64,000 bases of DNA, from assembly GCA_963837635.1 (NCBI GenBank), contig CAWINY010000004.1:62001-126000 (forward strand), given 5' to 3'. A model generated the notes under the pieces. It made no database searches, was not told where the DNA came from, and saw only the letters and a list, made by a program, of their open reading frames with translations. The translations under genes and the position numbers were made by a program. This document shows, in pieces, positions 8,014-17,201 of this stretch (its first letter is position 1; every line of letters starts with the position of its first letter). The stretch is from CAWINY01 sp963837635 (GTDB lineage Bacteria > Acidobacteriota > Terriglobia > Terriglobales > Acidobacteriaceae).

Positions 8014-8937
8014 ATGGCGATCCTGGTGGTGGGCTCGGTAGCGTTCGACGCGATCAAGACGCAGTACGGCCAAGTGGACAAGGTGCTGGGCGGCTCGGCG
8101 ACATACTTTTCCCTCGCGGCCAGCTACTTTACGGAAGTGCGGATCGTTGCGGTGGTCGGCGAGGACTTCACCGCAGAGCACGAGAACGTGTTCAAGCGTC
8201 GCAGGATATGCACCGAGGGGATCAAGCACGAGAAAGGCCCAAGCTTCTTCTGGTCGGGCGAGTACGGCGAGAACCTGAACGAAGCCAAGACCAATTTCAC
8301 CCACCTGAACGTCTTCGAGAGCTTCAATCCGCAGGTGCCGCAGGCATATCTCGATTCCGAGTTCCTATTTTTGGGAAACATCGATCCCGTGCTGCAGGCC
8401 TCGGTGCGCGGCCAGATGAACGGCGCGAAGCTGGTCGGTGGCGACACCATGAACTTCTGGATCAACGGCAAGCTCGATGAACTGAAGCAGACGCTCAAGC
8501 TCATCGACGTGCTGCTGATCAACGACGGAGAAGCCAAGGCATTGGCGCGCGAGGAAAGCCTGCCGCGAGCCGCGCAGAAGGTGCTGGCCATGGGGCCGAA
8601 AGCGCTTGTGATCAAGCACGGGGAGTACGGCGCAACCGTCTTTTTCCGCGAGGGTGCATTCGGCATCGGACATCATCCCTTCCGTGCACCGACGTTGCCG
8701 ATCGAGCAAGTGGTCGATCCCACCGGCGCGGGCGATTCCTTCGCCGGCGGCTTCATGGGATATCTGGCATCGCAGGGCGAGCTGAACCGCGAGGTGCTGA
8801 AGCGCGCCATGTTTTATGGCGGGGTGATGGGATCGTTTGCCGTCGAGCGCTTCGGGCCGGAGCGGCTAACCCAGTTGTCACGCGACGAGATTGACGCACG
8901 CTTCCAGGTGTTCCGCGAGCTAACGCATTTGGAGTAG
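8014..8937 (+). CDS. PfkB-family carbohydrate/nucleoside kinase
   Basis: This 307-residue kinase starts MAILVVGSVAFDAI and ends in the PfkB signature DPTGAGDSFAGGFMGYL, which holds the catalytic Asp and anion hole. LGGSATYFSLAA near residue 30 is the substrate-lid region and LLINDGEAKAL is typical. It lies directly behind mtnP. PfkB kinases next to mtnP suggest a nucleoside or methylthioribose-type substrate, but that is inference. Cytoplasmic. The ATG at 8014 was preferred over an upstream start that would overlap mtnP. Confidence 0.85.
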   Translation: MAILVVGSVAFDAIKTQYGQVDKVLGGSATYFSLAASYFTEVRIVAVVGEDFTAEHENVFKRRRICTEGIKHEKGPSFFWSGEYGENLNEAKTNFTHLNVFESFNPQVPQAYLDSEFLFLGNIDPVLQASVRGQMNGAKLVGGDTMNFWINGKLDELKQTLKLIDVLLINDGEAKALAREESLPRAAQKVLAMGPKALVIKHGEYGATVFFREGAFGIGHHPFRAPTLPIEQVVDPTGAGDSFAGGFMGYLASQGELNREVLKRAMFYGGVMGSFAVERFGPERLTQLSRDEIDARFQVFRELTHLE

Positions 8938-9000
8938 TCCAAGAAACGACTTACCGCGGATTACACGGATAAAAGCACGGATCGACACGGATTTAGCTGG

Positions 9001-9105
9001 AATTGTCATCCTGAGCGAAGCGAAGGACCTGCTTTTCGTTGAAATGAATACAACAACAGGTCCTTCGCTCCGCAGGCTTCGCCTGCTCCGCTCAGGATGA
9101 CAATT
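9001..9105. repeat. Second copy of the ATTGTCATCCTGAGCG inverted-repeat element
   Basis: It begins AATTGTCATCCTGAGCGAAG and ends GCTCAGGATGACAATT, with the inner arm pair GAAGGACCTGC and CAGGTCCTTCGC, as in the copy at 2271-2376. It lies between the PfkB gene and the glycosyltransferase gene. Confidence 0.85.
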
Positions 9106-9142
9106 CTTTCGGGTACTTCAGCGGCTAAGCCGCACCACAACC

Positions 9143-10810
9143 ATGCCGCCGACCCAAACCCCGCGCCCATTCATCGTGCCCAAGCCGCAAGTGGAGATTC
9201 GAGTTGATGCCAGCCGCGACGTTTGGCTGCTTGCTACATTGGCGACCATCGCCTCAGTGGTCGCGTTCGTTGTCTACTACCTTCGCGGCGAAATTCTCCT
9301 TTACGGCGACGCGGTAGCGCACATCAATATTGCCCGCCGGGTGTTCGATTCCCGCACGCCGGGGCCATCGCAACTGGGAACGGTTTGGCTGCCGCTCAAC
9401 CATCTGGCGATGCTGCCGTTCGTCATCCCGAACTGGATGTGGCGGACGGGAATCGGCGGCTCGATTCCCTCCATGGCGGCCTACGTGGCAAGCACGGTGG
9501 GGCTCTACCGCCTGGTGCGAAGCGGACTGGCCTGGAGCGTCGCCAACCAAAATCTGGCGCGCGCCAGCGCGTGGGCTGCAGCGGTAATTTTCGCGGCCAA
9601 TCCCAGCGTCATCTACCTCCAGACTACGGCGATGACCGAGGTGCCGTACCTGGCCTTTTTCATCTGGGCGGCGGTGTTCTTCAGCGAATTTGTACGGCAG
9701 GGAAGCGGACGCTCACTGCTGAGCTGCGGCGCCATGCTGTTCTGTTGCACCCTTATCCGTTATGACGGATGGTTCGCGCTCGGACTGTTCGGGCTGGCGG
9801 CGCTGGCGGTCGTCATGGCTCACGGCGGGCCGTGGAAGGTCTTCTGGAAAGCCGCGGCCATTGCCGCGCTCGGGCCGGTGCTGTGGCTTGGCTGGAATAC
9901 GTACTTCTACCAGAACCCGCTGGAGTTCGCTAACGGCCCTTATTCGGCCAAGGCGATTGCCGAGCGCACCACGCGACCGGGCGATCCGCATTATCCCGGA
10001 TGGCACAGCCCTTCACTTGCGGCGCGGCAGTTCGTGAAGTCTACCCGCCTGACCCTGGCCGGCGCCGATCTGAAGCGCCAGGACCTGTGGCCGGCGCCCA
10101 AGTGGTATCGGCTGGAGAATCTATGGTTCCCGGTAGCCGGGATCGGAGTGCTGCTGCTGATCGTGTATGCGCGCTGGATGTGGCCCTGGCTGCTGCTGTG
10201 GACGCCGCTTCCGTTTTACGCGTGGGCGATCGCCTACGGCAGCGTGCCGATCTTCCTGCCCTCGTGGTGGCCGTATTCCTATTACAACGTGCGTTACGGG
10301 ACGCAATTGCTGCCGGCGGTGGCGGGGTTTGTGGCTGCTGCGGCATTCTTTTCCAGCGTGCGCTTATCGCAGCGTTGGCGCATGGCCGTGTGGATCGCGC
10401 TTGGCGTGCTAATCGTGGCCAGCTACGTTGGCGTCTGGAGGCACGTGCCCGCCGCCCTGCGCGAACCGCAGATGAACTCGGCGGCGAGGGTCCCGTTTGA
10501 ACGCCAGTTGGCGGCGGAGCTGCGGAAACTGCCGCCGGATTCCGTGGTGCTGATGTTCAACGGGGAGCACGTTGGCTCGCTGGAGCAGATTGCGATGCCG
10601 CTACGCCGGACCATCAACGAGAGCAACTACCGGCTGTGGCAGGCGGCACTGGCCGATCCGGCGCGATATGCGGAGTACGTGGTCGCAACCGATGACGACC
10701 CGGTTGCCAAGATCATCCGCCAGCATGCCGGCGAGTTCCAGCCCATCGCACGCGTAGAGTATGAGGGACAAAGGCCGGCTGTGGTTTATCGCCGGATAAG
10801 GGGTCGTTGA
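9143..10810 (+). CDS. Membrane glycosyltransferase-like protein (GT39/ArnT type)
   Basis: This 555-residue protein has a cytoplasmic N-terminus, about ten to twelve hydrophobic segments and a soluble C-terminal tail from about residue 445. Early on LYGDAVAHINIARRV follows the first membrane helix, the place where GT-C enzymes carry acidic catalytic residues. TEVPYLAFFIWAAVF resembles the second conserved loop. Such enzymes move sugars from polyprenyl-phosphate carriers to lipids or proteins on the outer face of the membrane. Donor and acceptor cannot be told. It stands alone between two repeat elements. Confidence 0.65.
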   Translation: MPPTQTPRPFIVPKPQVEIRVDASRDVWLLATLATIASVVAFVVYYLRGEILLYGDAVAHINIARRVFDSRTPGPSQLGTVWLPLNHLAMLPFVIPNWMWRTGIGGSIPSMAAYVASTVGLYRLVRSGLAWSVANQNLARASAWAAAVIFAANPSVIYLQTTAMTEVPYLAFFIWAAVFFSEFVRQGSGRSLLSCGAMLFCCTLIRYDGWFALGLFGLAALAVVMAHGGPWKVFWKAAAIAALGPVLWLGWNTYFYQNPLEFANGPYSAKAIAERTTRPGDPHYPGWHSPSLAARQFVKSTRLTLAGADLKRQDLWPAPKWYRLENLWFPVAGIGVLLLIVYARWMWPWLLLWTPLPFYAWAIAYGSVPIFLPSWWPYSYYNVRYGTQLLPAVAGFVAAAAFFSSVRLSQRWRMAVWIALGVLIVASYVGVWRHVPAALREPQMNSAARVPFERQLAAELRKLPPDSVVLMFNGEHVGSLEQIAMPLRRTINESNYRLWQAALADPARYAEYVVATDDDPVAKIIRQHAGEFQPIARVEYEGQRPAVVYRRIRGR

Positions 10811-10835
10811 GTTTTTCAGTGTCGCTGTAACCGGC

Positions 10836-10978
10836 TTTGAAAGGGCACGGCTTCAGCCGTGCCAGTATGCGCCGCAAGCGAATCGGCCTTTAGGCCCCGA
10901 GGTCGATGTTCCTTCAGCGGCTAAAGCCGAATTCTCTGGTTGCCCTTTACGGCACGCCTGAAGGCGTGCCCTTTCAAA
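10836..10978. repeat. Inverted-repeat element (TTTGAAAGGGCACG ends)
   Basis: TTTGAAAGGGCACGGCTTCA on the left pairs with TGAAGGCGTGCCCTTTCAAA on the right; each arm also holds its own small hairpin. The 100-base core is noncoding. This explains most of the gap between the glycosyltransferase and the HAF-repeat gene. Confidence 0.75.
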
Positions 10979-11066
10979 CAGTCCCCATCTCCTGGGGAAC
11001 GGCTTTGGCGAGGATATGCCAGGCGCGAGCAAGAGTGTCGTCAGCCTGATAGTTATGCCTCCACTC

Positions 11067-12152
11067 TCAGTGCGGGGCCAGGAGGAAGACACGCACGGGG
11101 CCGGCATGAATGTGGCTGTCGACTTCGAATTCCATGTTGCGAGTCATGCCGGGCGGCAAGACGATCCCATAGGCAATGATCTGTCCCTTGTCGTTGATCG
11201 CGGTCGCGCTGGTCAGTAGGATTTGTGGGTTGTTCGTGGCCAGTGAGTTCAGGTCGACGATGCCGGTCTGCGAGTTCCACAGGAAGGCGCGCGTTCCCAG
11301 CGCGCTGCCGGACACGCCCACTACCTGGCCCAGATTATTAGCGCCCAGGGCTTCGCTGTAAATTCCGCCGTTCAGCAGGCCAACATCCTGCATTCCGTTG
11401 GCCGGCGTCCAGACGAACGCGCGCACGCTGTTGCCCTGAGAAGCCCCGACCACCATCCCCTGGTCGGTGATGAAATTTGCGCGGCTGATGGAATCACCAG
11501 GGAGCGTGCCGAGATCCTGCAAGCCCGCGCTTGCGGTCCACAAGAAAGCGTGATCGCCGCCCGCAGTCCCCGAGACGCCCGCCACCGCTCCGGTGTTGTT
11601 GATGGCATGCGCTTCGCTCAGGTCGCCGCCGCCAAGCACACCGAGATCAGTGACGCCGTGGTTGGACCAGAGGGCAGCATGGACGGCGCTACCGGTGGAG
11701 GCCGCCCCCGCGATCTGTCCGGCGCCGTTGATGGCGAACGCCTGACTGGAATTGCCGCCAGGCAGGGCGGGCAGGGCGGTCATGCCCGTGGCCGCAGTCC
11801 ATACGAACCCATGCTCGCTGGTTTCCGTGTTGGAGGTGCCGACGACCTGGCCGGCGTTATTGAGCCCGGCGCCGGTGCTGAGGTCGCCCCTGGGCAGTGT
11901 GCCAATGTCCCGCATGCCGCCTTGCTGTGTCCAGTAGAAAGCATGCGAGGCCGCGCCATAGACGTCACCCGAACTGCCAGCCGCTGCGCCCGCGACGTTA
12001 TTTGCGTGGCCAACCGCGTTCGGCCTGCCGGGGAGGCTGCCCATATCCTTGACGACATAACTCTGCGCGGCGGCCGTGCCGGCGAATAGCGCGACCACCG
12101 CCGCAAGCACTCGAAACGGATTGCGCCCTGGCATCGCCATCTCTCCCGTCAT
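11067..12152 (-). CDS. Secreted HAF-repeat protein
   Basis: This 361-residue protein has a signal peptide (FRVLAAVVALFAGTAAAQS) and then six or more repeats of about 40-45 residues with the HAF pattern, for example INNTGAVAGVSG then HAFLWT and LGTLPGD. HAF-repeat proteins are frequent in Acidobacteriota and are thought to be extracellular propellers of unknown role. The start may be ATG 12152 or 12137. It follows the oxidase gene on the same strand with almost no gap, so the two are probably cotranscribed. Confidence 0.82.
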   Translation of the reverse strand: MTGEMAMPGRNPFRVLAAVVALFAGTAAAQSYVVKDMGSLPGRPNAVGHANNVAGAAAGSSGDVYGAASHAFYWTQQGGMRDIGTLPRGDLSTGAGLNNAGQVVGTSNTETSEHGFVWTAATGMTALPALPGGNSSQAFAINGAGQIAGAASTGSAVHAALWSNHGVTDLGVLGGGDLSEAHAINNTGAVAGVSGTAGGDHAFLWTASAGLQDLGTLPGDSISRANFITDQGMVVGASQGNSVRAFVWTPANGMQDVGLLNGGIYSEALGANNLGQVVGVSGSALGTRAFLWNSQTGIVDLNSLATNNPQILLTSATAINDKGQIIAYGIVLPPGMTRNMEFEVDSHIHAGPVRVFLLAPH

Positions 12153-12154
12153 CC

Positions 12155-14872
12155 TCAGAAGGTGAAACTCACCGTGGTTGTGGCTCCAGTGTTCGCGGTC
12201 GCCGATTTGCTCTGCGCCGTAAAGCCGCTAGGTGACGCCGTTACCGTATAGGAACCAATCGGAATCCAGCCGCTGTTATAGGCTCCAGCACTGCTGGTCG
12301 TGGCCGTGTAGGTGGCCGCATACTTGCCGCCCGTCATGGTTACCGTCACGTTCGCCAGTGCCGCGCCATTATGGGTGACGGTACCGGCAATCTTGCCTCC
12401 GGTGGCGAGCGCGATATTCAGCGTGGTGGTCGTGCCGCCAGTCACGCTCGCGGCCACGGTCCGCGCGACATAGCCGGTCGCGCTGGCCGTGATGTTCTGC
12501 GGGCCCGCCGTCACTTGGGTCAAGGTGTAGGTGCCCGTACCGCTGCTGGTGGTTGAGCCGCTGCTCCATTTCACGGTTGCGCCGGCGATCGCGCCACCCG
12601 TCGAGATATTGGTAATTTGTCCGGTGACTGTGCCGGTCGTAGTCGTAACCGGAGTCAGGCTGAAATTGGCGGTACTGGTCTGGCCCCCGGTAATTGTGAC
12701 CGTGATGGTCTGGCTGTTGAAGCCACTGGCCGAAGCCACCAGGTTCACGCTGCCGGCTGGTACTCCGGTCAGGCTGTAAGCCCCGCTCGCGTTCGTGGTT
12801 GTGCTGCCACCACCGTATAGCACCGTAGCCCCGGAGATGGCCGCGTTCGTCGTGCTGCTGGTCACAACCCCGCTCACGGTCCCGGTATTCGAGGTCAGGG
12901 TGAACGTATTCGCCGTAAGCGTGGTTCCGGCGGTGATCGTAACCGTTTGGGATGCCGGTGAGTAGCCGGTTGCGCTGGCAGTGAGCTGCACCTGCCCCGC
13001 CGGCAGGTCGTTGAGGGTATACGTGCCGCTGGAGTCGGTATTCGCGGTTTGCCCGGCTCCGCTGACGGTGGCATTGGCAATCGCCGTGCCCGCTGAATTC
13101 CGCACCAGGCCGGTAACGCTTCCCGAGCTAAGCGGCGCCAGTTGCAGGGTGGCCGCGTTGGTTGTGCTTCCCGCGGTGACGCTGACGCTTTCCGACGCGC
13201 TGCTGTAACCGGAGAGCGAGGCGCTAACCGTCACCGTACCGGTCGGGACGTTGGTAATGAGGTACTGCCCCGTCCCATCCGTGGTAGCGCTAAGATTACC
13301 CGCGGTCACTTGGGCGCCGCCGAGAGATGCGCCGGAGGTATTCGTGACCTGACCGTCGATGCTGCCGGTAGTTACAGCGCTCGCGCTGATCTGCATGATC
13401 GCGGCGACCGAAGGAACGCCGCCATTCAGGATGAATAGCATGTAGTAGCCCGGCGGGGCAAGGTTGGCATTCGCCGGCAGAGTCACGTTTAGCCCCGTGC
13501 TCGTCTTAGTGAAGTTTAGGGTCAGGAAGCGCGTCGCTTGATCGAAGGTATGGGTGACCGAGCCCGCGCGGATGAAGGATACCTTGCTGATATTGGCAGC
13601 GTCAGGGGTCGCGATGACGATCTGTTGGCCATAGCCAACGCTGCTTGGCGCCGAAGTGATGGTCGGGCGTGATGTGCCGGTGAACAGGTAAGGCGGCGAG
13701 TAGACCTGCATGTTGGGGCCGCCCACGTTGCCACCGGCGGAGAGCACGCGGCCATCCGGCAGAAGCATGGCAGTGGAGTGATAACCGCGATACACCGCTA
13801 TGCTGGCCATCACGGTCCACGCCCCGGTCGCCGGGTCCCACATTTCCGTCGGGTAAATCGGGTTGGTGGAGGGGTCGAAAGTCGAATTGTTGCCTCCGCC
13901 CACGACAAACACCTTGCCGTCGGGCAAGACCACGGCATTGTGCTGCCGGCGCGGAAAGTGCATCGATCCGGTATAGGACCACGCCGGGTTGGAACTGTTA
14001 AGGTTCAGGACCTCCACGCTGGCGATGGGAGGCTGGCCGCCACCAACCACCATGATCTTGCCATCCATCAGGATGCCGGGGCCGTAACTACGCCAGATGC
14101 CGGACAGATGATTGGGACCATTGCTCCAGGAGCCAGTGCCGGAGGTATTCAGAAACTTCGTGTTCGGAGTAGGTCCGGCATTGTAGACCCGGCCGTCGGG
14201 CGCTACGAACATCAGCGGGTACAGCGGCAGTTGATAGAGCGCCGTGGTCAAGTTTCGCCAGGTACCGGTGGCAGACTGCCACACCTGCGGCAAGGTATCG
14301 AAGGTGCTGTTAGAAGTCTCGTTTCCCGATACAGCCAGCACATCGCCGTTCGGCAACAAGGTGGTGGTCGGATACCAGCGGCCGGCATTCATGTCCGGCT
14401 GGGCGAGGAAGGTGTTCTTGACCGGGTCGTAAATACTTGCGTGCTGGTAGCCGACATAGTCCGCGATGTGACCGCCCGCGATGAAGATGCGACCGTCGGC
14501 CATCGTGGTGTGACCGGCGCAAAAGAGAGCGTAGGGCGCACTGCCCGCGGCGGTCACCGTGTTCGAGACCGGGTCCCAGATCTGCGGGTTTAGCGATTCC
14601 GAGTAATAGGACCAAAACAGCACCCGGCCGTCCGGCAGAAGGTGCACATGCACGGCGCGATAGGGCCACGTCTGTAACCCGGTCCACTGCCCTGTAGTAG
14701 ACGCTTGGCCAAAGGAAGGAGGCGGGGCAAGGATGCCAAGCAGGAGCGCGAACCACAACCCGGCCACCAGTCCCATTGGTCCACGCCAGAACCGCGGGGA
14801 GAGCTGACTTTTCGGTGCTCTTCTTGCCCACGATTCACACACGCCGGAATCATCCACCCTCGAGAGCAACAT
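12155..14872 (-). CDS. Secreted copper radical oxidase-like protein (galactose/glyoxal oxidase fold) with carboxypeptidase-like repeats
   Basis: This 905-residue protein has a signal-like segment near residues 33-55 (an ATG at 14776 may be the real start). A kelch propeller (LLPDGRVLFW, MADGRIFIAGG, LLPNGDVLAVSG, LPDGKVFVVGGG) and a DUF1929 domain ending at PPGYYMLFILNGGVPS follow, then about five 75-80-residue carboxypeptidase regulatory-like repeats (NTSGASLGGAQVT, NSAGTAIANATVSG). Residues matching the copper-radical site are seen: Cys in LFCAGHT, Tyr in GRWYPTT, Tyr-His in RGYHSTAMLLPDG, His in VTHTFDQATRF. That points to an active AA5-type oxidase of alcohols or aldehydes. Activity is inferred. 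Confidence 0.8.
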   Translation of the reverse strand: MLLSRVDDSGVCESWARRAPKSQLSPRFWRGPMGLVAGLWFALLLGILAPPPSFGQASTTGQWTGLQTWPYRAVHVHLLPDGRVLFWSYYSESLNPQIWDPVSNTVTAAGSAPYALFCAGHTTMADGRIFIAGGHIADYVGYQHASIYDPVKNTFLAQPDMNAGRWYPTTTLLPNGDVLAVSGNETSNSTFDTLPQVWQSATGTWRNLTTALYQLPLYPLMFVAPDGRVYNAGPTPNTKFLNTSGTGSWSNGPNHLSGIWRSYGPGILMDGKIMVVGGGQPPIASVEVLNLNSSNPAWSYTGSMHFPRRQHNAVVLPDGKVFVVGGGNNSTFDPSTNPIYPTEMWDPATGAWTVMASIAVYRGYHSTAMLLPDGRVLSAGGNVGGPNMQVYSPPYLFTGTSRPTITSAPSSVGYGQQIVIATPDAANISKVSFIRAGSVTHTFDQATRFLTLNFTKTSTGLNVTLPANANLAPPGYYMLFILNGGVPSVAAIMQISASAVTTGSIDGQVTNTSGASLGGAQVTAGNLSATTDGTGQYLITNVPTGTVTVSASLSGYSSASESVSVTAGSTTNAATLQLAPLSSGSVTGLVRNSAGTAIANATVSGAGQTANTDSSGTYTLNDLPAGQVQLTASATGYSPASQTVTITAGTTLTANTFTLTSNTGTVSGVVTSSTTNAAISGATVLYGGGSTTTNASGAYSLTGVPAGSVNLVASASGFNSQTITVTITGGQTSTANFSLTPVTTTTGTVTGQITNISTGGAIAGATVKWSSGSTTSSGTGTYTLTQVTAGPQNITASATGYVARTVAASVTGGTTTTLNIALATGGKIAGTVTHNGAALANVTVTMTGGKYAATYTATTSSAGAYNSGWIPIGSYTVTASPSGFTAQSKSATANTGATTTVSFTF

Positions 14873-14955
14873 GCAACAGTGTGATGGATGAGCGTAGCGG
14901 GAGGATGTACCGGGCCTGCAGCTTACAGAATCCCGCAGGCCCCAGGGGCGAGGTC

Positions 14956-16962
14956 TTAGTTCCCGCCCTTTCCCGCGGCTACAGAAGTTTGTTCCGGCTG
15001 AGCGACTACTCCGTCGAACATAGTGGCGGCGAGAAATCTGCCGTCGGAGACTGCTACCGCGCGCGCGGTGTAGCCCAGGGAATAGGGCTTCCAGGTGTTG
15101 CCGGCGTCGTTGCTCTCGAAAAGTTGGCTGCAGTGGCAGGTGGCGATCAGGCGGCTTCGCGGCTCATCGTAGCCGATGAACAGCACCTGGCGCGCGGGGA
15201 GTCCGTTCAGCACGTGCTCCCAGGTGGCGCCCGAATCGGTGCTTCGCAGGGCGCCTTCGCGCGTGGCCAGCCAGGCGATGTTGCCCGGCATCAGGGTGCC
15301 GCCGTAGAGCGCGGTCACATAGGATGGCAGTTGCGCGACAGACCAGGTTTCGCCTTCATCGTGCGAGAGGAGCACCCGGGTCGAGCTCGCCGCCAGCACG
15401 TTGGAGTTCAGGGAAGTTACCGCGACGAAATTGGACTCGCCAAGCACCGGCCCGCCATGCCAGCTCGCGCCCTTGTCGACGGAAGTCAACAGTCCCTGCG
15501 CCGTGGCGGCGAACCATTTCTGGCCGGACACGTCAATTTGCGCCACGCGCGAGGTGAGTTCGGATTTGATCCATTCCTGCCGGACGCGCGGCGCGCTTTT
15601 CTTCGAAATTCCAGCTCTACTCCTGCGATCTCCAGCGCGGGCAGAGGTGTTCGCGAGCACCACGCTCTTTTCGCGCAATACGGTATTAATGGGCCGCCAG
15701 ACGCGCTCTTTGTACTCGAAGATTCCGTGATTGCTGCCGGCGATCAGAGTTCCGTCCTGGGCCTGCTGCAGCGCGAAGATGTCCCGGCCGGCCAGGCCGT
15801 CATTCATCTGCGACCAATGAGCCCCGGCATCGCGGGTGACGAATACGCCGCCAAACTCCTTGTCGTTCACCACCGCGGCGTAGATGGTGCGCGGGTCCTT
15901 GCGATCTACCACCATGCTCGATACCTGCCGATGCGCGAAGCCCTGGTTCGACGCCGCCCACGTCGTGCCTGCATCGGTGCTGGCCAACACGCCACTGCGG
16001 TCGGTCGCCAGCAGGACTCGCGCCGGGTGGCGCGGGTCCACCAGCACGTCATTCACAATAATGTTGGGCGCGGTGATGCGCTTCCATTCCATGCCGCCGT
16101 CGATCGTCTTCCAAAGCCCTTCAGTGGTGCCTGCGTAAACCACCGCGGTGTTGGTCGGGTCCTGGTGCAGCACGCGGGTTCGCCGCGCTGAAAAGGGGAT
16201 GCCCTGGACCTTGCGAAATACTTCGCCCGCCTGGTCGCTCTTGTAGATCCCCGAGCACGCGCTCAGGTACACAATCGAGGAGTTGACCCGGTCCACGATG
16301 ATCGAAAAGACGTCCGAGTCGTCAATCACGCCCTGCTTGATGGGGTGCCAGTTGGCGCCGCCGTCGTTGGTCTTCCAGGCCAGGTGCCAGGTGCCAGCGA
16401 AGATCACCTGCGGGTCGCGCGGATCAACGGCAATCGACTCGATGTTCTTGATCTCCGCATGATTGGCGGGCGAAATGCGCTCCCAGTTGTCGCCGCCATC
16501 GCGGCTGCGAAATACGCCATCGAGCGCTCCCGCCACTAGGACGCGCGGCTCGCTGGCCGCGACCGCCATGGCGCGAATCGACTTGCCATGCATCCCCGGA
16601 AGCGCCTCCCAGGTGCGACCTTCGTCGCGCGAGCGGAACAAGTCGCCGCCATCGTTCTCGATACTCCAAGCGGCAACATAGATTCGGTTCGAATCGCTCG
16701 GATCGACATAAATGTGGTCGATCACATAATCCGCGCCATCCCCGAGGCGTGCGAAGCGCGACCAGGTGACGCCGTCATCGTTTGAAACGAAGACCTGGCC
16801 ATGGCTGGTGCCGAGATAAATGCGGTCCGGATGATGCGGGTCAGCAGTCAGGCTGCGCGCGTCACCACCATCGGGTCCCAGCGGTACCCACTGGGCAACG
16901 GCCAGCGTAGCCAGCAGAAGGAAGGCGATACAGGTTGCGAATCGAGTGAGCTTGAGCGACAT
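14956..16962 (-). CDS. Secreted BNR/sortilin-like repeat protein
   Basis: This 668-residue protein has a signal peptide (RFATCIAFLLLATLAVAQW) followed by about ten repeats of the BNR/Asp-box and Ycf48-like type, for example VSNDDGVTWSR, SRDEGRTWEALPGM, SRDGGDNWERISP, KTIDGGMEWKRI and STDAGTTWAAS. It should fold into one or two beta-propellers outside the cytoplasm. Its function is unknown; these proteins are abundant in Acidobacteriota next to other secreted propellers, as here. Confidence 0.8.
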   Translation of the reverse strand: MSLKLTRFATCIAFLLLATLAVAQWVPLGPDGGDARSLTADPHHPDRIYLGTSHGQVFVSNDDGVTWSRFARLGDGADYVIDHIYVDPSDSNRIYVAAWSIENDGGDLFRSRDEGRTWEALPGMHGKSIRAMAVAASEPRVLVAGALDGVFRSRDGGDNWERISPANHAEIKNIESIAVDPRDPQVIFAGTWHLAWKTNDGGANWHPIKQGVIDDSDVFSIIVDRVNSSIVYLSACSGIYKSDQAGEVFRKVQGIPFSARRTRVLHQDPTNTAVVYAGTTEGLWKTIDGGMEWKRITAPNIIVNDVLVDPRHPARVLLATDRSGVLASTDAGTTWAASNQGFAHRQVSSMVVDRKDPRTIYAAVVNDKEFGGVFVTRDAGAHWSQMNDGLAGRDIFALQQAQDGTLIAGSNHGIFEYKERVWRPINTVLREKSVVLANTSARAGDRRSRAGISKKSAPRVRQEWIKSELTSRVAQIDVSGQKWFAATAQGLLTSVDKGASWHGGPVLGESNFVAVTSLNSNVLAASSTRVLLSHDEGETWSVAQLPSYVTALYGGTLMPGNIAWLATREGALRSTDSGATWEHVLNGLPARQVLFIGYDEPRSRLIATCHCSQLFESNDAGNTWKPYSLGYTARAVAVSDGRFLAATMFDGVVAQPEQTSVAAGKGGN

Positions 16963-16980
16963 CGGGAGTTATGCCTCAAA

Positions 16981-17042
16981 GTGGTCAGTGGACAGTGGTC
17001 AGTGGCCAGCGTTCGTAACTGACCACTGACCACTGTCCACTA
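16981..17042. repeat. Inverted repeat (AGTGGTCAGTGGACAGTGG)
   Basis: GTGGTCAGTGGACAGTGGTC pairs with GACCACTGACCACTGTCCAC across a short spacer. It lies just upstream of the BNR gene; the rest of the gap to 17201 is noncoding. Confidence 0.7.
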
Positions 17043-17201
17043 ACGAGGAGAGGCGCCCACCCTAGCCAAAATCGGGCTGGGGTGGGGACCCTCTAACGCT
17101 TATCAGTCTGGCGAAGTTCAGCTCCGCTGACAAGTGCCGGGAGCTGAAAAACAGATGGCCGGTCGGACAAGCCGGCCGGCCACTTTGGTTATGAGTTGCG
17201 G

